A DNA stretch of 6,916 nt from an uncultured Clostridia bacterium (GCA_947632425.1 CANRPG010000104.1:1-6916), one strand, 5' to 3'. Shown: positions 1 through 6,381, counted from the first letter of the stretch. The notes: a model not told the origin generated them from the sequence alone. Made by a program: numbers and translations.

Positions 1-261
1 ATCTCGCGCGTATTCAACGCAGAAACGCTGATAGTCGGCTTCGGCGCGGGCGCGATAGGCATAATAGTCACGGTGCTGCTGAATATTCCGATAAACATCA
101 TAATAAAGCACATTACCGACATCGGCGGACTTTCAAAGCTGCCGTTTGTGGGCGGCGCGGCGCTTGTGATGATCTCTATGCTGCTGACGCTTATTGCAGG
201 GCTTATACCCTCTCGCTTTGCGGCGAAGAAAGACCCTGTTATTGCACTGCGGACAGAATAG
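1..261 (+). CDS. FtsX/MacB-type ABC transporter permease, C-terminal fragment
   Basis: The frame is open from the first base, so the gene begins before the window; 86 residues are visible, ending at TAG 259-261. Two hydrophobic segments are seen: roughly residues 9-33 (glycine/isoleucine-rich) and 48-66 (VGGAALVMISMLLTLIAGL). They are followed by the short basic tail IPSRFAAKKDPVIALRTE. A last membrane helix followed by 'IPxxxAAxxDPxxALR' is the typical end of FtsX-domain permeases of the MacB/LolC/BceB type. These export or release peptides, antibiotics or lipoproteins, or transmit signals, together with a separate ATPase. The ATPase and the large extracytoplasmic domain lie outside the window, so the substrate cannot be told. 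The gene converges on the minus-strand gene at 328 and shares a bidirectional terminator with it. Family assignment is fairly sure; the role is open. Confidence 0.85.
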   Translation: MSRVFNAETLIVGFGAGAIGIIVTVLLNIPINIIIKHITDIGGLSKLPFVGGAALVMISMLLTLIAGLIPSRFAAKKDPVIALRTE

Positions 262-271
262 CAGATACGCA

Positions 272-321
272 AAAAATAAAAGCCATGGGATTTTCCGTGG
301 CTTTTTTGTTGTGCATATTAT
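272..321 (+). repeat. Left copy of ~50-bp inverted repeat flanking the 433-aa gene
   Basis: Aligned by eye with the reverse complement of 1741-1789: 43 of 49 aligned bases are identical, with one single-base gap at 281. The similarity covers the A-rich lead, the terminator hairpin, the T-run and about 16 bases beyond the T-run (TTGTGCATATTAT against CTGTGTATGTTAT). Weaker similarity (6 of 10) continues to about 331. The second pair of the stem is C-G here and G-C in the other copy, a compensatory change that keeps the hairpin. Confidence 0.8.
278..307. terminator. Bidirectional intrinsic terminator between convergent genes
   Basis: An 8-bp stem is formed by AGCCATGG (281-288) and CCGTGGCT (295-302), including one T-G pair, with a six-base loop GATTTT. 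Three A-T pairs (278-280 with 303-305) extend it. On the plus strand the stem runs into TTTTTT, serving the permease gene. On the minus strand it runs into TTTATTTTTT, serving the gene that stops at 328. The hairpin sits inside the left copy of an inverted repeat (272-321). Confidence 0.85.
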
Positions 322-327
322 ATGATA

Positions 328-1629
328 TTATCTTATAAATTTATCTGTTTCATTGCTGCTGAAATATGCTGCGCTGCCCTCTGTCATGAAATAAACTATA
401 CCTGTCACAGCATCAACATATATCGTGTTTTCCATCATTCTGGCGCTCTCTGCCGGTGCGTATGTTGAAAAGCACCAACATGGCATAGCCTGATGAATAC
501 TGCCGTCCTCATCGCCAAACTTATATATCATAGCATAATTGAACGAGATCTCATCTATCGCAAGTTCATACTCCGGTGCAAACAGTTCGCTTATCTTGTC
601 GCAAGCCGTTTGCAATGATATATATTTGTCTTCTTCACGCTTTGTCGCATTTGTTACAGGGTAGCCGCCTACAGATAACACCCGTTTGAAACAATTGCTT
701 TCGCATATTTCTATATACATCATCGGCTGCCGAAAAATATAATCACCGTTGTCGTCCTCTGTAACGTTTTGCTCAGCCCCACTGCTGAAGAACGGCACAC
801 CCTCATATAACTTGTAAAAGTACACATCAAAATAATAGGGATTTCCGTTATCCTCATCATTTATTACACTTGTCTGATCACTGTTATGATCTTCTGTGTA
901 CTGGTATATATAAACATAAGCCGGCTTCATTTCACCGCCTAGGTATTTTGAATAGTTTTCTACCTCCTGCTGTGCCAGTTCTATTGCCTGCTTTTCGCTC
1001 ATCTCGCCGTCAATAGTCCTGTACATTTTATCGCTCGGCTGCTGACCAAGATCTAAGCGCGTTATTTTTCTTATGACATATGGCATTTTCGGCACATCAG
1101 GCGAATTATAATACATTTGCATAGTTCCGTTATCGTCAAAAACCGAAAAACCGTAAGAAGTAAAATAATACTCATCTAAAGTGGTTTTGTCAAGAAAATT
1201 TATTGTAGCTCCTACCTTATCAAAACTCGGTTTGCCGTCAGGCAGCTCTTTCTGATAATCGTCACAGTAAAAAATCGTTGACATATCAACACCATTTTGC
1301 TTTAACGACGACAAAACCTTTTGCCCTATTTCATAGCAAAGTGTAATACATTCTTCTTCGGTGTAATTAGCATTTTTCTGCCACTTTATATCATAAAGTT
1401 CAGTAAACTGCGGCATATTCAGTACGGCGTGCGAAAGGTCAAGATTATCATACTTTTTATCAGGTATGACCGACTTTTTAAGTTGCTCTAAGGTCACATA
1501 TTCTGTTTCGGTCAAACGCTTATTTTCGCCTATTTTTACAACTGCCAGAACAGTTGCTGTTATAGCCAAAGCCACTAAAAGCGCGGCGGTTATTATCAGT
1601 AGCCTTTTTTTCTTCTTGCTTAATGCCAT
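328..1629 (-). CDS. Membrane-anchored extracellular protein of unknown function (433 aa)
   Basis: I do not recognise a named family. The N-terminus is a basic stretch (SKKKKR, residues 4-9) followed by one hydrophobic segment (about 10-31) without a lipobox cysteine, so the protein is probably an N-in signal-anchor protein with a soluble extracellular part of about 400 residues. Two stretches, around 'MSEKQAIELAQQEVENY' in the middle and 'ISLQTACDKISELF' further on, look like the 'sxxxAixxA' helix of PepSY/YcdB-like or YycH/I-like domains. The later 'MPCWCF...IYVDAVTGIVYF' also resembles the last strands of a PepSY-type domain. This is a weak fold-level guess only. The ATG at 1629 is supported by GAGGTG six bases upstream and by a strong promoter at 1678-1705. 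It is monocistronic, ending at a bidirectional terminator. Sampled 60-base lines are clearly AT-richer (28, 33 and 43% GC) than the neighbouring operon, and the gene lies between inverted repeats; both hint at separate acquisition. Confidence 0.85.
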   Translation of the reverse strand: MALSKKKKRLLIITAALLVALAITATVLAVVKIGENKRLTETEYVTLEQLKKSVIPDKKYDNLDLSHAVLNMPQFTELYDIKWQKNANYTEEECITLCYEIGQKVLSSLKQNGVDMSTIFYCDDYQKELPDGKPSFDKVGATINFLDKTTLDEYYFTSYGFSVFDDNGTMQMYYNSPDVPKMPYVIRKITRLDLGQQPSDKMYRTIDGEMSEKQAIELAQQEVENYSKYLGGEMKPAYVYIYQYTEDHNSDQTSVINDEDNGNPYYFDVYFYKLYEGVPFFSSGAEQNVTEDDNGDYIFRQPMMYIEICESNCFKRVLSVGGYPVTNATKREEDKYISLQTACDKISELFAPEYELAIDEISFNYAMIYKFGDEDGSIHQAMPCWCFSTYAPAESARMMENTIYVDAVTGIVYFMTEGSAAYFSSNETDKFIR

Positions 1630-1677
1630 TCAAAACACCTCAGTAAAAATTTTGTCGTAAATATAGCCGTTAATTTT

Positions 1678-1705
1678 ATTATAGCATATGTTTTGCAGTG
1701 GTCAA
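1678..1705 (-). promoter_or_regulatory. Sigma-A-type promoter with extended -10
   Basis: Read on the minus strand: -35 TTGACC (complement of 1700-1705), a 16-base spacer, then TGC immediately before a perfect -10 TATAAT (complement of 1678-1683). The TGn before the -10 makes it an extended -10 promoter. Transcription would start near 1671, giving a leader of about 40 bases before the ATG at 1629, with the ribosome site GAGGTG near 1636-1641. Confidence 0.75.
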
Positions 1706-1740
1706 TTCTTATTTTGTAGAAATTTCCACCATAAATTTGT

Positions 1741-1789
1741 ATAACATACACAGCAAAAAAGGCACGGAAAATTCCATGCCTTTATTTTT
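1741..1789 (-). repeat. Right copy of ~50-bp inverted repeat flanking the 433-aa gene
   Basis: The reverse complement matches 272-321 at 43 of 49 aligned positions plus one gap. It contains the terminator of the five-gene operon and overlaps the last bases of the Gx-transporter gene. Together with the left copy it encloses the 433-aa gene and its promoter. Confidence 0.8.
1755..1783 (-). terminator. Intrinsic terminator of the nitrogenase-like operon
   Basis: Minus-strand stem GGCATGGA (complement of 1773-1780) pairs with TCCGTGCC (complement of 1761-1768), with one T-G pair, around a four-base AATT-type loop, and runs directly into six T (complement of 1755-1760). The base of the hairpin touches the TAA of the Gx-transporter gene (1782-1784), so termination follows the stop codon at once. 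The mirror strand also has a T-rich tail. Confidence 0.88.
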
Positions 1790-2306
1790 CTTTATTATTA
1801 CTGCTGTTCCTGATTGCCAGAAGCTGTGCTGTTATGCCTGTGAGCAGACCTGTGAACACCGAAAAAAGCGTTAACACGGCGAGGTAGGTAAACACATACG
1901 CAGAGCGGTAAAGCACCGCCGCGGCGCACAGCTGACCCACGCCGTGAAGCACTGCGCCCAGCACCCCTGCGAACCATACGTTTTGAAAGCGCGAGAGGCG
2001 CAGAAATACCGCCATTGCTATATACGCCAGCACACCGCCGCACAGCGAGTAGAAAAACGAAACCGCCTGCCCTGCGAAAATACTGCCGAGCATTATTCGC
2101 ACCGCTAAGACAGCGAGAGCATCAAGGGGTGAAAAGGTACAGAGCATATAAAGTGTTATGACGTTGGAAAGACCGAGCTTCAGCCCCGGGACTGCTATGG
2201 GCAGGGGTATTTGCGCCTCGATAGTGAAAATGATAAGCGCAAATGCGGACATGAGCGCGAGCACGCACAGCCTTTGTGTTTTGCTGTTAAAGCTAAACCT
2301 GCGCAT
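1782..2306 (-). CDS. Gx transporter family / Hpre_diP_synt_I-type integral membrane protein
   Basis: A 174-residue, very hydrophobic protein with about five or six membrane segments. The signature 'IAVPGLKLGLSNVITLYML' (residues 37-55) is diagnostic of the Gx-transporter/Hpre_diP_synt_I family (Pfam PF07456). A second conserved-looking stretch is GAVLHGVGQLCAA (117-129). The family was historically labelled heptaprenyl diphosphate synthase component I, but it looks like a small membrane transporter resembling ECF S-components; its substrate is not established. The start ATG at 2306 overlaps the end of the upstream NusG-II gene by 14 nt and has GGGGGTG six bases before it, so translation is probably coupled. 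Last gene of the operon; the basic, polar C-terminal tail ends at the terminator. Family call is confident, function is not. Confidence 0.88.
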   Translation of the reverse strand: MRRFSFNSKTQRLCVLALMSAFALIIFTIEAQIPLPIAVPGLKLGLSNVITLYMLCTFSPLDALAVLAVRIMLGSIFAGQAVSFFYSLCGGVLAYIAMAVFLRLSRFQNVWFAGVLGAVLHGVGQLCAAAVLYRSAYVFTYLAVLTLFSVFTGLLTGITAQLLAIRNSSNNKEK

Positions 2307-2676
2307 CTACAGCACCCCCGTTCTCGTCGCGGACGACTATCATCAGCCCATGCGGCACGCAGATAACAGGCATCATGCCGTCGCCGATAAAACCCGTTTT
2401 TACGCAGGTTTTGTCGGGGCAATCGGCGGAGGTAACGCCTATTTTGCCGCTGTGGACTTCTACTGTATTAGTACCTTCCTCGCAGGAAATTTCGATGGTA
2501 TATGGGTCTTTGACTGCGTTTAAATCAATGGTATACAGCAGTTTGTCGTTCTGATAGATATATGCAATTTTATCGGTGTTTTTTCTGTTATATGAATAGT
2601 ACGCCGCCGCGCCGCTAAGCAAAAGCAAAAGCAGTGTTACGGCGGCGAGTATTAGTAAACTAAGGTGTTTTTTCAT
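2293..2676 (-). CDS. NusG domain II-containing membrane-anchored protein
   Basis: A 127-residue protein with an N-terminal membrane anchor (about residues 5-27) and an extracellular NusG domain II (Pfam PF07009), about 35-127. The key signature is SGKIGVTSADCPDKTCVKTG (76-95), followed by VICVPHGLMIVV (104-115). Cysteines at 65, 86, 91 and 106 include the family's CX4C pair. This is not the transcription factor NusG; only the small beta domain is shared. Such proteins are commonly encoded next to Gx-transporter genes, as here, and that pairing is known to me from membrane redox/flavin loci, so an exported redox or cofactor-handling role is plausible but unproven. The start ATG at 2676 lies 9 nt after the binding-protein stop and has no clear Shine-Dalgarno sequence, suggesting reinitiation by ribosomes finishing the upstream gene. 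Confidence 0.9.
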   Translation of the reverse strand: MKKHLSLLILAAVTLLLLLLSGAAAYYSYNRKNTDKIAYIYQNDKLLYTIDLNAVKDPYTIEISCEEGTNTVEVHSGKIGVTSADCPDKTCVKTGFIGDGMMPVICVPHGLMIVVRDENGGAVDAQV

Positions 2677-2685
2677 GCGTGATAA

Positions 2686-3888
2686 TTAAAATGCGCTTGC
2701 CTGCGATACGGGCGCGAATATCTTCTCTGCCTGATCGTTCGTCAGGTCGATGCCGAAAAGCTCTTTATAGTAGTCTTTGGTCTCCTGCGTGATGTCTATA
2801 TCTTCAAACAACTCGGGGTAGGCAGTCTTGGCAAGCCACATCAGTGTTATAGGGGTATCTATACCTGCGGTGTAGGAGCGGTACATACCCAGCGGCATTT
2901 TGTATACCTGCTTATTCTTTACCGCCGAAATACCCGACCAGTCAAACGCGCCGACGGTATTATTATAGAGGTCGTCGGGCTGGGCGGAGTTGAAGTTGGT
3001 TATAAATATCATCGAGGGGTCCCACGCATAGACCTGCTCGAGGTCAACGGCTGTGGAATATGAAGTTTCCATTTCCTCGCCGACGTTTACAGCGCCTATG
3101 GCATCAGCCCACCACTGACCGAAAAACAGCTTGCCCGAGGTGGTTATGCTGCTCTCGCTGTACTGGAAAAGGAAGAAAACTCTTTCTTTTTCGCTTTCGG
3201 GGAGGTCTTTCACGCGCTGCTGAACCATGTCGTAAATTTCTGCGCTGTACTGTTTGGTGATCTCGGCTTTGTCGTTTTCGGGGAATATCTCGCTGAGGAG
3301 GGCTATCCAGTTATCGAGCGTTTCAATGGCGTTATACTGCCATTTTGCAGCCGATACCGCAACGCCTGGAATGTTTGCTTTGTCAAGCTCTTCTTTTATG
3401 CCCTCGGTCTCGGCGCTGTAGAAAACAACATCGGGCTCTAGTTTTATTACTTCTTCTATGTTTATTGTTGTGCCGTCTATAAAGCCTGTTTGGGCGTTTA
3501 GTATCTCGGGGTAAAGTTCGCTTAGCAGGCTGTTTTGCGCGGCTGTCATGCTGGGCTGGGCTATACCGACCAGTTTGTCGGCGCTGTCAAAAAATACAGA
3601 AAGCACCGAGGGCAGGGGGTATATATCGGCAACGACTATGCGCTCTATCTTCTTGGGGAGCGTCACAGTGTTGCCTGCGTGGTCGGTTATGGTGATGGTG
3701 TCGGTGTCTTCGCTGCTCTGTGCGGTTTTACTGCTTTCATCTGTAGCTGCCAAAGATGATGTTGTGTCGGAAACCCCAGCAGACTGTGAGGAGTCACTTG
3801 CTCCGCAGGCTGCTGCCGACAGGCAGAGTGCTGCACAAAGCGCACCTGCCAGAGCTTTTTTGATTTTTGTGATGATGTTCGTTTTCAT
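2686..3888 (-). CDS. ABC transporter substrate-binding lipoprotein, siderophore/cobalamin class
   Basis: About 400 residues. The signal peptide (basic KTNIITKIKK, then a hydrophobic core) ends in a lipobox-like LSAAAC, with Cys28 as the lipidated residue. A Ser/Thr/Asp-rich linker (about 29-63) leads to a class III binding domain (PF01497, FepB/BtuF fold). It opens with 'ITITDHAGNTVTLPKKIERIVV', has 'IKLEPDVVFY' in the first lobe and ends with a helical segment 'TPITLMWLAKTAYPELF'. This fold binds Fe-siderophores, haem, cobalamin or other metal chelates outside the membrane. A GTG at 3897 would add three residues, but AGGAGTG (3895-3901 complement) covers that GTG and sits six bases before the ATG at 3888, so the ATG is preferred. 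It follows the NifK-like gene by 14 nt. Its permease and ATPase are absent from the window. Family is secure; the ligand is unknown. Confidence 0.9.
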   Translation of the reverse strand: MKTNIITKIKKALAGALCAALCLSAAACGASDSSQSAGVSDTTSSLAATDESSKTAQSSEDTDTITITDHAGNTVTLPKKIERIVVADIYPLPSVLSVFFDSADKLVGIAQPSMTAAQNSLLSELYPEILNAQTGFIDGTTINIEEVIKLEPDVVFYSAETEGIKEELDKANIPGVAVSAAKWQYNAIETLDNWIALLSEIFPENDKAEITKQYSAEIYDMVQQRVKDLPESEKERVFFLFQYSESSITTSGKLFFGQWWADAIGAVNVGEEMETSYSTAVDLEQVYAWDPSMIFITNFNSAQPDDLYNNTVGAFDWSGISAVKNKQVYKMPLGMYRSYTAGIDTPITLMWLAKTAYPELFEDIDITQETKDYYKELFGIDLTNDQAEKIFAPVSQASAF

Positions 3889-3901
3889 AGTATTCACTCC
3901 T
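3889..3901 (-). promoter_or_regulatory. Ribosome binding site deciding the start of the binding-protein gene
   Basis: On the minus strand AGGAGTG (complement of 3895-3901) is followed by AATACT and then ATG at 3888. The in-frame GTG at 3897 lies inside the Shine-Dalgarno sequence itself, so it is an unlikely start. Confidence 0.75.
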
Positions 3902-3902
3902 G

Positions 3903-5039
3903 TTATATATTGAATGGTATTTTGGTGACGAGATCGGGGGCTTGGGCGCTGAACATTCTGCCCGAAAAGCCCTCATGCGGAAGTGGGATAAAGTTTGTAC
4001 AGTTTTGTGCTATCGGCTCATAGAGCGGATCGGCTATCAGTACATCGTAGTTTCTTGCTAAGTTACGCAGATTTTCTTCGCCGCGCGCGAGTGTGCCGCT
4101 TCTCAGAAGCTCTTTGTCAAACTCGGTGGGTATTGCAGCATCTGCGCCGAGAACGCTGGCAAGGCTCTCGCTGGTCACGCCCTCGCCGATGAGCAGAATT
4201 TTCTTATCTGCGCGAGTGTGTTTTTCATATGCTATGCGGCTTTCGCCGTCTTTGAAGCTTTGGCGAAGGGAAGAAATAATTGCTTCGTTCAGACCTTTAA
4301 CAGGTCTGCCGATGATGTAGGGGATACCGTACTCTCGCTGCATGATTTTTGCGGCTTTGAGACCGCCATATGAAACTACAAGATTCGCCCACGCGGCTGA
4401 CGAGCACATGATGCTGCGCAAACTGTCGCCCATTGCCCACACGCTTTGAACTGTTATGCCGCTTTCTTCAAGCATTGTGCGCATACTGCGGATCTGGGTG
4501 TAACAGTCCTCACCGGAAAAATCAAGCGGGGTAGCGCCCAGAATGTTGACGGTGGGCTCTTTGGTTTTTTCACGCGGCTTCATGTGGTGGGCGAACCGCT
4601 CCGCGAGGGAGGCGTAAGCCATTTCAACACCTGAAACATAGGTATTCATGCCGTTGGTGGCAAAGCCGAAAGTGGGCAGGGCTGTGCGGCGCTCTATCTC
4701 TTTCGCAACTGCCGCGAAGTCTGTGCCCGTCATCATCGGAATGGGCGTGCCTGCGACGGCGATGAACGAGGGCGAGAGCTGTTTGGCGGCATCGGTAACG
4801 TCGCTGATGAGCTTTTCGTCGTCACCCATTATCGCCTCTTGTTCCGTCAGCCCTGAGATGAAAATGAAGCTGTCGAAGTCGTACCAGCGCGGTTCATCGT
4901 GGGTGGAGTAGGTGGAGTTGCAGCCCGAGGCGTCGTGCATGACGACCATTCCGCCGAGCTCGAAAAGCGCGCTGCACACGCCGGAGGAGTCGGAAGCATA
5001 GGTGGAAATTGACCTTGCTATTTGTTCAGCATACGCCAT
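3903..5039 (-). CDS. Nitrogenase component 1-like oxidoreductase, NifK-like subunit
   Basis: A 378-residue member of the nitrogenase component 1 superfamily (Pfam PF00148), shorter than NifK (about 520). Landmarks in order: SGVCSALFELGG (19-30, Cys22); MHDASGCNSTYS (34-45, Cys40); FISGLTEQEAIMGDDEKL (60-77), matching the 'TExxxVFGG' segment of NifK; SFIAVAGTPIPMMTGTDF (91-108), matching the third P-cluster segment; and ANLVVSYGGLKAAKIM (218-233) plus YGIPYIIGRP (237-246) of the later Rossmann-like domain. Cys22 and Cys40 fit NifK Cys70 and Cys95, but the third ligand position carries Thr/Pro (98-99) instead of Cys. The ATG at 5039 overlaps the NifD-like gene by 14 nt and has GGGGTG eight bases upstream, indicating coupled translation and a heteromeric complex. 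It is probably a cytoplasmic Fe-S reductase subunit with an unknown substrate; it is not a genuine nitrogenase beta subunit. Confidence 0.9.
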   Translation of the reverse strand: MAYAEQIARSISTYASDSSGVCSALFELGGMVVMHDASGCNSTYSTHDEPRWYDFDSFIFISGLTEQEAIMGDDEKLISDVTDAAKQLSPSFIAVAGTPIPMMTGTDFAAVAKEIERRTALPTFGFATNGMNTYVSGVEMAYASLAERFAHHMKPREKTKEPTVNILGATPLDFSGEDCYTQIRSMRTMLEESGITVQSVWAMGDSLRSIMCSSAAWANLVVSYGGLKAAKIMQREYGIPYIIGRPVKGLNEAIISSLRQSFKDGESRIAYEKHTRADKKILLIGEGVTSESLASVLGADAAIPTEFDKELLRSGTLARGEENLRNLARNYDVLIADPLYEPIAQNCTNFIPLPHEGFSGRMFSAQAPDLVTKIPFNI

Positions 5040-6360
5040 GGCTATTGCACCCCATTCCTTTTATTTGTATCAGATCTTTCGTATCTTTTTCATGTTGCCA
5101 TGAATCTGTTATCATGCCGCAGAGTTTTAATATGCCGCTGTAACCGTACATTCCGCCGCCTTGCACTATGTTGACAAAATACGGTGACGATGCGAAGTAG
5201 GCGGCTTTTTGACCTATTGACAAAGTTTTGCAGCTGCGGCAGCGGTCTAGCTCGCGCATTTTTACCTGCACGGTGGCAAAGACGTCTAAATTCGGGTAGT
5301 TTTTCTGCAAAAATTCAAGGTCGCTCTTTTCGGCGGCTGAGAAACTGTCGCAGTAAAGCCTTGTGACGTTAATGCCGTGGGTAAGAAGCAAACGCGCAAG
5401 CGAGAGCGGACGAGGTGTGGCGGTGTAGTCTATCTCGACCGGTGCGCCGCCGAGGGTTTGGCGGACGGTCTCTATCGCTGTATCGCACTTTTCGCGCTCT
5501 GCCTTGTAGTCTTTTTTGGGCAGGTCAAGAAGGGTGCGCAGGGTATTCAGCGAAGTGTTTATCTCGTCATAGTCATAGCTCAGCGGCAGGTAGAGAGCCT
5601 TTTGGTCAAGGCGTTTTTCAAGGGCTTCTGCCGCCGCTTTTGCGGAAAGATCGACATAGATATTCGCGAAAGCCTGCCCCATGGACTGATAGCCCTCGTA
5701 GGTATCGAAGTCCTGTATCTGCGAGATGTGGGTGCCGCTTTCCTTGGCGATATCGAAAAGCTCGCAGGCCGGGTCGATCTTCAGGTCGCTGCCGATGATG
5801 TTGAGCATTTTGGCGTTTTTCTCGCAAGGCTTGATAAGGCTGTAGAGCTGCCGCCGCATGAGCTGATCGGGCGTGAGCCCGCTTTTTCTCATGATGGGAT
5901 TCATATAGCAGTCGGCGAAATCAATGTGCGGATAGCGTTTGCGCAAAATATCAAAGCAAAGCTGAATATCGCAGCCGACAAAGTGGTGTATGCAGCTGGT
6001 GTAGACGAGCACGGCGCGAGGGGTGTAGTCGAGGGTGTCGATTATCTGCGATACGCCGTCTGTGATCATGTCCTCCATTGTGCCTTCGTAGACGTCGTTT
6101 TCTTTGATCTCGATAGTTGAGAAGCGGTGTGAGAAGCCCATTTCGGCTGCGGTGAGCACAACGCCTCGCAGGCAGCCCATTGCACAAATGAAGATCTCGT
6201 GCGACTGTGGCAGCAAAAAGCCTGTGTGGACTATGTTCCATGTACCGCGCGCGGCGCAGCTGTACTCGAGACCGCTTTTGAAGGGCGCAGGGTAGGCGGC
6301 TGCGGATATTTTCACGCGCGCGCCGCTGTCGTCTTGTTTTCCGCCGATTCGTATAAGCAT
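5026..6360 (-). CDS. Nitrogenase component 1-like oxidoreductase, NifD-like subunit
   Basis: A 444-residue PF00148 protein, first gene of the operon. Three P-cluster-type cysteine regions are visible: EYSCAARG (Cys35), ICAMGCLRG (Cys59/Cys63) and YTSCIHHFVGCDI (Cys123), the last matching the NifD 'ECPxGLIGDDI' segment. The segment YEGYQSMGQAFANI (221-234) aligns with the NifD 'HCYRSMNYI' segment carrying the FeMo-cofactor cysteine, but Gly223 replaces that Cys. The C-terminal MYGYSGILKL (404-413) aligns with 'HGYDGFAIF', and no His is found where the cofactor histidine would be. So cluster-binding ability is kept and FeMo-cofactor binding is apparently lost, as in group IV-VI nitrogenase-like enzymes (DPOR, CfbD and relatives). 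Unusual extras are DRCRSC (CXXC, 374-377) and Cys438/Cys444 at the extreme C-terminus. The ATG at 6360 follows a perfect AGGAGGT by seven bases. No NifH-type partner lies in the window. Confidence 0.9.
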   Translation of the reverse strand: MLIRIGGKQDDSGARVKISAAAYPAPFKSGLEYSCAARGTWNIVHTGFLLPQSHEIFICAMGCLRGVVLTAAEMGFSHRFSTIEIKENDVYEGTMEDMITDGVSQIIDTLDYTPRAVLVYTSCIHHFVGCDIQLCFDILRKRYPHIDFADCYMNPIMRKSGLTPDQLMRRQLYSLIKPCEKNAKMLNIIGSDLKIDPACELFDIAKESGTHISQIQDFDTYEGYQSMGQAFANIYVDLSAKAAAEALEKRLDQKALYLPLSYDYDEINTSLNTLRTLLDLPKKDYKAEREKCDTAIETVRQTLGGAPVEIDYTATPRPLSLARLLLTHGINVTRLYCDSFSAAEKSDLEFLQKNYPNLDVFATVQVKMRELDRCRSCKTLSIGQKAAYFASSPYFVNIVQGGGMYGYSGILKLCGMITDSWQHEKDTKDLIQIKGMGCNSHGVC

Positions 6361-6366
6361 GGGGAA

Positions 6367-6373
6367 ACCTCCT
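6367..6373 (-). promoter_or_regulatory. Strong Shine-Dalgarno site of the NifD-like gene
   Basis: AGGAGGT on the minus strand, followed by TTCCCC-type spacing before the ATG at 6360. It is the best ribosome site in the window, which fits the first gene of an operon and fixes the start codon. Confidence 0.9.
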
Positions 6374-6381
6374 AGGTTGTT

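Noticed and set aside
1782..2306. Heptaprenyl diphosphate synthase component I
   Set aside because: The historical family name fits poorly: the protein is a multi-span membrane protein with no prenyl-synthase motifs and no component II gene nearby.
2158..2523. Plus-strand open frame opposite the NusG-II and Gx genes
   Set aside because: Antisense to two recognised genes, no domain and no ribosome site.
2293..2676. Transcription elongation factor NusG
   Set aside because: Only the NusG domain II signature is present, preceded by a membrane anchor; the NGN and KOW domains are absent.
5377..6120. Long plus-strand open frame (247 codons) opposite the NifD-like gene
   Set aside because: It lies wholly antisense to a gene with clear family motifs, has no recognisable domain and arises from GC-rich codon bias; a shadow frame.
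3903..6360. True nitrogenase (nifDK) for N2 fixation
   Set aside because: Both subunits are short, the cofactor Cys and His are not found, one P-cluster Cys is missing, and no nifH, nifE, nifN or nifB gene is present.
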